Source of the DNA: Rhizomucor pusillus
Taxonomy: Eukaryota > Mucoromycota > Mucoromycetes > Mucorales > Lichtheimiaceae
Assembly: GCA_900175165.2 (NCBI GenBank)
Contig: FWWN02000272.1
Location: 9,564 to 26,063 of the forward strand
Length of the DNA stretch: 16,500 nucleotides
Reading direction: 5' to 3'
Positions 10,445-16,500 of this stretch are shown here, piece by piece (within the stretch, counting starts at the first letter, position 1; every line of letters begins with the position of its first letter). Made by a program: the position numbers and the translations under genes. The notes below the pieces were generated by a model. It had not been told where the DNA came from, did not search any database, and was given only the letters and a program-made list of their open reading frames with translations.

Positions 10445-11308
10445 TCAATGGCGGTTACGACGCCGACGATGACAGGACGAAGAACGGGTGCGTCTACGTT
10501 TGTGAGTCTTTTTCTTCTTGTTTCTGCCATGAGACGACTTGTGCTTTTTGCTGGCAGTAGCGGTGGTGGTGGCCGCAACGCTGGATGGCGTATGCGTCTT
10601 AGAAGGTACGGGCATGGTGGTAGGCATTGCTGTCCTCTTCTTGTCAGTTGCAGTAGTGGTTCTTCTTGGAGAAGCAGATCTACTAGTGGTGGTAGTTGAA
10701 CTATTCGCAGAAGAGGAATTGATGCCCTGGTTCGTGTTCGTTTTGCCAGGCGTGTAGATCCCGTCGCAGTGAGCATTGTCAACAGTTTCCCACGTTGCGA
10801 AGGAGGCATCGTAACGCTGTCCAAACAAGTACTCGAAAGCAGGTATGCTTAGCTACAAAGGCAGCAGCAGCAGGATATCAATACCATGATTCCATCATTT
10901 ACACTACTAAAGACCTACATCCAAACCTTGTCCGCCGAGATCAACAGCTAGCACGTAAATGTTCTTGGACTTGTCCTCGTTGGATACCTTGAGGCAGAGG
11001 TTGCAGGTAGCGGCGTTATCCATGTTCTGCACAGCAGTGATACGCGCAAGGTTGAGCTCGGCGTAAGGCATGCCGCAAGACGGCGGATTGTTCTGCAATG
11101 CATGAGAAGCTAAACATGGATGATAGCGATGATGGCATAAATGAATACAGGTTTTCTAAGCTTACATATGCATTTATAAACACTTACGCAATCCATAGTA
11201 ATCCTGTGGAGTGATCTTGCCACTGCCTTGCAAAGTGGCGGCCAGCACCAATCGAGAAAACAGACAGAGTAATGGTACAAGGAGCGTCGATAGCTGGATG
11301 GCGTGCAT
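10445..11308 (-). CDS. Secreted double-psi beta-barrel (expansin/RlpA-like) protein with basic tail
   Basis: Three exons: 11308-11188, 11109-10919 and 10852-10445, 239 residues. Residues 1-24 are a signal peptide (hydrophobic LSTLLVPLLCLFSRLVLA). Residues 28-134 match a small secreted double-psi beta-barrel: SCGMPYAELNLARITAVQN, then CNLCLKVSN, IYVLAVDLGG, LSIPAFEYLFG and a closing HC; cysteines 52, 76, 79 and 133 could pair. The aspartate of VLAVDLGG is typical of RlpA/expansin-like barrels. A Ser/Thr-rich linker follows, then about 35 residues dominated by Lys and Arg (KKKKTHKRRR and RRRRNRH) up to the stop. Expected location is the extracellular space or cell wall; loosening of polysaccharide is known for expansins but not shown here. 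The intron-1 acceptor was chosen to keep frame; TTGCAG further downstream would break it. Confidence 0.82.
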
Positions 11309-11426
11309 ATCTTCACTTTTAAGTAATATACACGCACAGGATGAATGAATGGAATGGGGGAGGAGGAGGTTGAGGCAAGCTTTTTCGTTGGTGTAGATGA
11401 AAGAAGAAAGAAGGACCGACTGGATC

Positions 11427-11436
11427 TTTTATATAC
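11427..11436 (-). promoter_or_regulatory. TATA box of the beta-barrel gene
   Basis: TATATAAAAG reads on the - strand about 120 bp upstream of the start codon at 11308, a good consensus match. Confidence 0.6.
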
Positions 11437-12239
11437 CCTGATGATGGTGTTTTCGGTAACGTTCGTGACGGCGATCATGCAACTGACAGCGCGCATTTAG
11501 CATTGTGAGCTAGCAGAGCAGGTGCTTTGGCCATGATTGGCTGCTCTCGCTGATCCTCCATAAATTTTCAATCAATGCTGAATATTTCGCCAAAAGATTA
11601 AAGTTTGGCAGAGCTTTCTGTGTTACCCATCAAATATACACCTATATCACCGTTCAAGTAAACGATGTAGTCGAGGATCCAGGAAGCCTCGTTACGTTGG
11701 CCGAGGATCGTAATAAATTTTCAGGTCTACGCCTGCAAGCAAGACAGCCGCCTCCTAGTGTAGAGTTTGCATCAATCTACAGTATTACTTCAGCTCCAGT
11801 GACGACATACAGTAAACAACCTTGGACGACACATTCAGGCTCTCAGTGCAATCGGGATATGAGGGTGGGTAATACATTATCCACGCGCAATTAAACTTTT
11901 CGAATTGAATATGCACAACATCTATACCGAGCGCCGGGCTCATACAAAGCTTGTATGTCTCGCATGCACGTCACACACACTGTATGTAATCCATAGTTCA
12001 AATTGCTTGTGTTACATACATGCTTGACATTTTAAGTCGCTGCAACTTTCGAACACTGTACACAATGCGGTCGCTGCTAGTAGGAGCATGGTAGGATGGG
12101 ATGATCCAGGTATGTGCAGCCAGTAATTTCCTGAAGACTCCTGTACATAAATGATTATTGGTATGTATTGCGACCTTAATGGAAGAAAAAATTATCTTGT
12201 CGCAAAGTTATTAGGCGTATACCTCTGCTATTACTAAAA
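11437..12239. other. Unresolved region with protein-like frames on both strands
   Basis: On the + strand one frame is open for 127 codons (11514-11894) but lacks an early ATG. On the - strand a chain of exon-like pieces can be spliced: ATG at 12089 (MLLLAATALCTVFES), donor GTATGT, then a piece over about 11912-11775 with FNCAWIMYYPPSYPDC and CMSSLELK, then RRPENLLRSSAN, then KALPNFNLLAKYSALIENLW ending TAG near 11513. The splice sites are plausible (GTAATA...TTGCAG, GTAACG...ACACAG). I recognise no family in either reading. The stretch could be a small secreted-protein gene, a decayed gene next to the broken F-box gene, or intergenic DNA. Short inverted repeats (CATACAA/TTGTATG near 11941-11957; GTATGTAA/TTACATAC near 11982-12019) are also present. 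Confidence 0.2.
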
Positions 12240-12256
12240 TTTATTTTTTTAGGATG

Positions 12257-14440
12257 CTAGGCCCGTAGGAAAAAAGGCAATAGCAGGTGTTGAGTGCTGT
12301 TGTAGGTAACAGCTCCACCCAGTACCCTGTTGAATGTTTCTTTTCCAGAACAACTGTTATTCACAATGAGTATCGGTCTTGTCCGTTCTCTAAGAGTCGC
12401 CATATTCTGCTTTTTATCCATTCTAGACTCACAACCACGCAATTCGATATATTCGATGCTCGGAACGTTGGCCAGAATTACAGCAGCCTCGTCGCCGTCT
12501 AGGACTGTATCCATACGCGCAGTGGATAGCACGGAACTTTTCAGATCGTCTACAAAGCTTCTGGTGATGGTGATGGGAGCATTGAAATGGCTCAGGCATA
12601 ATTTTCGTAGCTCTCGTAAACCGCTTAGAGCTGTTATCATATCTTCAACCAAGTGGTGCGTGGTCTTTCTAGTGCAATCTGTGACATGTTCGACGATATC
12701 AAGAGACTGTAAGCTGACAGTTGTGGATGCAAATCGTTGTAAACCTGGTATATTGATTCTGTGACAACATGCTAGCTGCAAATGTATCAAATGTTTCATC
12801 GAACCCAAAGCATCAAATAAAGCATCGTCTACGAGATCAATTGCTTCCAGTTCAAGTAACTCAACGTTGGGACTCGTTTGCAATATACGTATGATTGACT
12901 TGGTAGGTATGTTACGGATGACGTTGAAGTCGTACGTTCCTCGGATGCGCAAGCGTCAAATGTGGGAAACCTCCCAAATCCTTCAGTGTTTTCCAGCTTG
13001 CTCCTCTGATTCCATCGCTAGTGAGTCTTAATACTTTCAAGTTGTTACGCAAATGCTGCAATATCGATACAAATCCATTGACCAATCTGCTCTTCGTGAT
13101 AACGCACATATTTTGGTATCTCCGCCCTGCGTCTAAATCGGTATATCCGAACAGAGGTTTTCTGGTGGTTGTCGTAAACAAAAGTATCGAGCTGCGGGCA
13201 GTTTCGAAGCACCATACTTGATAATTCCTCCTCAGAAACGTTCTCAAAATTGCCAGATTGTAGGTATAAATGACGCAATTCCGGGCAGCGTTCGAGTAGC
13301 AGGCGTGTGGCGTCGTATAGATGCGGATATGGATCGTCCTCCATCCGAAAATCACCGAACTCGTCGTCCTCATCCTCGGTAGGGCTATGGCGAACTATAA
13401 ATCGAAGGCTCTGCAGTCGCAAGTTCTCTGTAAGCTCAGCCATGATATCTCGAAACTCTTGACATGCGTCAAGAATCAAGTCGCTGTGAGATCAAGGAAG
13501 CGCAGATGGACACATTCTTTGAGAGCTATTTCGAGTAGACGATTGGATAATGATACAGGAATCAAGACTTCATTGCAGGATATTTTCAGCGCAGTCAGGG
13601 TCTGTAGATTCGGATGAGGCAGGGATGGCACGTATGGAACATAGAGATTTCCATCCTCTACTATGGCAACCACTTCTGTACAGTAATCGCCAGTTAGATA
13701 TTATCAAAACTTAATGACATTAAAATTACATTATGCACTTGCCTAATTCCTGGATGCCAGAAACTGCATAATCAAATGCTTGCAATAAGCGCACCGTTGC
13801 ATCGTTATCGTCTTCGCTAAAAGGGAGACTTTTTGCAAAGGTTTGCCCACAAGCATCGGTACTCTTCTGCTGGTTAGCCAAGCATCGTCCACATTTTTCC
13901 ACAATTTTGGCCATTTTGATATCGTTTCATTCCAAGCCTTGCATACGAGCCTGCATCGCAAGAGTTCAGGTAAGCAAAGATGGGACAGTATTTGATCAAC
14001 GACTTCGTAAGGCAGTTTAGGAAGAGATACGCTGACTGATATGTTTAGTTGTTCTTCAAAGTGGTGTTTCGACGACTCCAGTTGCTTGTAAAGGCTGTCA
14101 TCGCTTGGTATGTCTTTCATCGCCTTGTGGAACACCAACAAAGTTTTCCGCGTATCGCCTTGTTTCCAAAGTAGATTTGCGAGCCGAAGATATCCAAGAG
14201 CCATGTGTGGTGACAAGCGTATAGCTTCTTTGGCGTCCTCTATTGCCACCGCTAGACCTCCAAGCTTCTCCATCACGCATGATCTGTAAAGGAGTGCGAA
14301 TACCATTTCCCTCTCTATCGTTCTGACATGTCGTTGGAAGTCTCGACTGCAGCGATGTACTCGCCATTTTGCAAGCTGCTTTTGCCTGCAGAGAACTGTG
14401 CAGAGTATTGGGCATACTGATCATGGTTCATCAATTGCAT
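12257..14440 (-). pseudogene. TPR / F-box / leucine-rich-repeat protein gene with five frame breaks
   Basis: Read from ATG 14440 to TAG 12257, the sequence encodes the parts of a fungal F-box protein in order. First is a TPR region (FSAGKSSLQNGEYIAAVE; ALLYRSCVMEKLGGLAVAIE; RLANLLWKQGDTRKTLLVF). Then comes an F-box (LPYEVVDQILSHLCLPELL, CRLVCKAWNETISKWPKLW), and then leucine-rich repeats (HLRFLDL, CPELRHLYLQ, LKVLRLTSD, NVELLELEAIDL, LRELRKLCLSHF, SIEYIELRGC). F-box proteins bring substrates to SCF ubiquitin ligases. The frame changes near 14341, 13827, 13482, 13160 and 12952, each within a few bases and with no room for an intron. Three changes look like a lost base and two like a gained base. 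One intron (13742-13676) is supported, with a GCAAGT donor and TCTAAC branch site. AATAAA lies 12 bp past the stop. It is either a recent pseudogene or a gene damaged by assembly indels. Confidence 0.75.
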
Positions 14441-15178
14441 TGATCCATTCGGAATTCGTATAGGCTGGTCGTCATGCTGGATATGCAAAAGAGAAACTTT
14501 ATGCCGCGCGTATGATATGCATACTACCACCAGATAGTAGCCACTCCCTCGGATAAACAATAACCGCCTATGCACTTTTTTGTCTGTTAAAGCAAGCGTT
14601 GAAAGAATATATAGACGTTGCATCTATTACAAGCTACGAGTAGAGTTTCTTTGAAACGTCAAATTCAGCTCCATGAAACCAGACAGAAGGCATGAACCGT
14701 ACTGGATATGCATACACGTTAACAAGGAAATTAGAAAAAAGAAGGCCCGTTAGGTTCGGCAACTGCTTTATCCTGTGCAAAAAGAGGCGCCATGCTCTTT
14801 GGCGAATGGGAACCACGAGAGAGTACAAAGCCATCATTCTTTTTATTTAAGCTACGTTCATGCTAAAAATTTAACTGCGCAAATTTTCGATGCATTTGTA
14901 CACTTCTTCTCGTGATACTTGATCCTTCGCTTCTTTTAAAATTTAGTGCAATAATAAATATAAAGATAAAAGTAAGAATAATGAGAATATCGTCAGCTTG
15001 AACAGCAGTATTAAGTTTTCGTATGTCGTTGTAGCCTTGATGTATGGCGTTCCGTCTATTCCTTTAATTTATGCCTTCAAAATCTGCTCGTGAAGATCGT
15101 AAGTTCCAGTTATCCGACTTATTCCATTCCGTCTGTTCTGCATTGGCGCTTGGTTCAGAGGTTTAAAGCGTATTGCTG
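14441..15178. other. Upstream region of the F-box gene and 3' side of the CID gene
   Basis: No gene is firmly supported in these 738 bp. CTATATATTC on the - strand (about 14605-14614) is a likely TATA box, about 170 bp upstream of the F-box gene ATG. A - strand frame at 14634-14837 (67 codons) has no recognisable domain. The part 15070-15178 could contain a last exon of the CID gene if an alternative intron is used. Confidence 0.35.
14605..14614 (-). promoter_or_regulatory. Probable TATA box of the F-box gene
   Basis: CTATATATTC on the - strand lies about 165-175 bp upstream of the ATG at 14440. Position and sequence are plausible but no other promoter element supports it. Confidence 0.35.
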
Positions 15179-16075
15179 TCATAGATCTATTGAATTTAAG
15201 AAATACTCTAATGCAAGTTTAATTGAATCCTCCTTCGGCTCGGATTGCAGATCGGGCGTGATCATATCGGTGGAATTCTGATAGTAAGAAGGATAGACCT
15301 CTGGATGCTCGAGATTGCTGTGCTCTTTAGGCAATTCCGATGGAAATAACTTGTAGTCATCGAAGGAGTCTGGGTGGGAAAGAGCCGCGCTTATCGCGAC
15401 TATGCAGTAAATGCCATTGTTAAGCTGCTTGATCCTAAGCAGGACGCAATCGTGCCGTTTACCTTCTGATGAATATTCTACCTCCTCTTCTGGCGGCGAT
15501 TCAAACTGTTGCATGATTTTGGTCTGAACACGATCAAGTATCTTTTGAGAGAAAACTTTGCCGTCGCGCCAGATCTGCAACACTCTATTGATGCGTGCCT
15601 AAGTACGAGCAAACAGGATTAATGCGGCGGTGCTTTTTTTCCTGGTATCCTAAGACACAAACTTTGTCTTTGGGCATGCAGTGATCGAATAAGTTGTCAA
15701 GAGCACCGTGGTAAAGAACGACCGAGAAACGTCGTCGATACGCAGATGCGGCTGATTCATGCTTTTTGCTGTTTGCCTTTTTGATAATATCATTTATCAC
15801 GAACAAGCCAACTACTCTGTAGGCAGCCGGTGCTTTCTCAATGAAACGAATAATTGAATGCACAATGTAGTATCGGTGCTAACAAGAATATTACTTGTGT
15901 AAGATCACTGCGCAAAAGAAAACAGGAGTGGTTATAAGTTACATACTTCCTTGTGCTCCAATGCATATTCTCGTATGCGATTGATCTTTGAGGCGGAAAC
16001 AGGAAGCCTGGCATTCAAAAGGTCTTTGATTTCCTTGTCAAAGTCGTCGCCCGACCACGATAGTCTTTTGCTCAT
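15179..16075 (-). CDS. RNA polymerase II CTD-interacting domain (CID) protein, Nrd1/Seb1-like
   Basis: Four exons: 16075-15947, 15878-15663, 15598-15463 and 15399-15179, 233 residues. Residues 8-140 form a CID: FDKEIKDLLNARLPVSASKI (the PVSASKI motif is typical of Nrd1/Seb1/SCAF proteins), IIRFIEKAPAAYRVVGLFVI, RRRFSVVLYHGALDNLF and, across an exon junction, DKARINRVLQIW. CIDs bind the phosphorylated C-terminal repeats of RNA polymerase II and act in transcription termination and 3'-end processing. No RRM follows, unlike Nrd1 or Seb1, so it may be closer to Rtt103-type proteins or a truncated paralogue. The 63-nt third intron (15462-15400) is a multiple of three without a stop, so retention keeps the frame. 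A further intron (GTATTT...ATGCAG, about 15193-15125) could replace the last few residues with a longer tail ending near 15070. Confidence 0.83.
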
Positions 16076-16270
16076 ATTGGTACTGATGTACGCTGGTATG
16101 GTCAGAAAGAAAAAAATAAATAAAGAAGAAAGGACTAGAAAATAAAATACAAGTCACTTTGCGAGTTAATGATCTACCCCAACTGCAGCTACTCCACGGA
16201 ACACAATGAAAATAATGCTCGGGTTTGCCCTGCCCCTCCTGATCCTGATGGTTCTATATATGGAGTTTGA
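16076..16270. promoter_or_regulatory. Divergent intergenic region at the right edge
   Basis: This segment separates the CID gene start from a + strand reading frame. A TATATA at 16255-16260 is symmetric and could serve either direction. A small + frame from ATG 16207 (MKIMLGFALPLLILMVLY, 50 codons to TAA) looks like a signal peptide but has no clear continuation. Confidence 0.3.
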
Positions 16271-16282
16271 AAAGTTACTTCT

Positions 16283-16500
16283 TGTCAGGTACGGCGTAGG
16301 AAGTTTCCCTACTCGATCACGACAAGAATCAAGCATGTTGCAAAGCAAAATGTTATAAAGTTATTGGTGATATCAGTACAGCGTGCCAAAGATTGTTTGG
16401 AGCGCGTAAAGCCAATCAGAGAATCAAATCAAGACTGTTCGAAGCTTGAGAGTGCAAGAGCAAGTTTATCAGAAGAAAGAAAGAGGGTCTCTATTTTTTT
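16283..16500 (+). CDS. Possible internal exon of a coiled-coil protein (partial, runs off window)
   Basis: After a pyrimidine-rich acceptor CTTCTTGTCAG, one frame is open to the right edge for about 72 codons: VRRRKFPYSITTRIKHVAKQ, then VQRAKDCLERVKPIRES and KLESARASLSEERKRVS. Its charged, Leu/Ala-rich pattern suggests a coiled coil. No ATG is in frame, so an upstream exon is required; a small exon beginning at ATG 16207 is one candidate but its donor would be weak. I cannot name the family. The gene would be divergent from the CID gene. Confidence 0.35.

Noticed and set aside
10402..10824. 140-codon - strand frame overlapping exon 3 of the beta-barrel gene
   Set aside because: It is Leu/Pro/Arg-rich with no domain, while the overlapping frame continues the double-psi barrel signature across a good splice junction.
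14634..14837. 67-codon - strand frame between the F-box and CID genes
   Set aside because: No domain, no clear promoter or splice context, and length within chance expectation.

Overview
This window looks like nuclear chromosomal DNA of a fungus. Genes sit on both strands, most are cut by short introns (about 45-105 nt, GT...AG, often with CTAAC/CTGAC-like branch sites), and the products are eukaryotic housekeeping or fungal wall proteins. The intron density, with exons as small as 11-21 nt, and an F-box protein of TPR + F-box + leucine-rich-repeat type suggest an early-diverging lineage, probably Mucoromycota. That placement is inference. I see no prokaryotic operon, CRISPR array, rRNA, tRNA or clear transposon. 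All gene models were spliced by hand from reading frame, splice signals and protein-family memory; no database search was run.

Left third. A + strand gene appears to end at about 130. It converges on a seipin gene (lipid-droplet biogenesis, - strand, 4 exons). Next is a macro-domain ADP-ribose-binding protein (- strand, 9 small exons), divergent from the mRNA cap guanine-N7 methyltransferase (Abd1 type, + strand, 5 exons). The methyltransferase converges on a secreted, GPI-anchored Kre9/Knh1-like wall protein (- strand, 5 exons, including an 11-nt exon followed by a GC-AG intron).

Middle. A short - strand gene resembles Apc13 of the anaphase-promoting complex. It is divergent from an 11-exon + strand gene that joins a metallophosphoesterase-like domain (DUF2433-like) to a C-terminal RRM and RGG tail. 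That gene converges on a secreted double-psi beta-barrel (expansin/RlpA-like) protein with a strongly basic tail.

Right third. The stretch 11,500-12,250 is ambiguous, with protein-like reading frames on both strands. Next is a TPR/F-box/LRR gene (- strand) whose frame is broken at five places, so it is a pseudogene or carries assembly errors. Then comes a CTD-interacting-domain protein of the Nrd1/Seb1 type (- strand, 4 exons). At the right edge a + strand gene with coiled-coil-like sequence begins.

The genes do not form one pathway. Recurring themes are RNA polymerase II mRNA metabolism (cap methyltransferase, CTD-binding protein, RRM protein) and the fungal wall (Kre9-like, expansin-like). 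I found no convincing new multi-gene system. The most interesting points are the phosphoesterase-RRM fusion, the macro domain with an altered catalytic aspartate, the GC-AG introns and microexons, and the frame-broken F-box gene.
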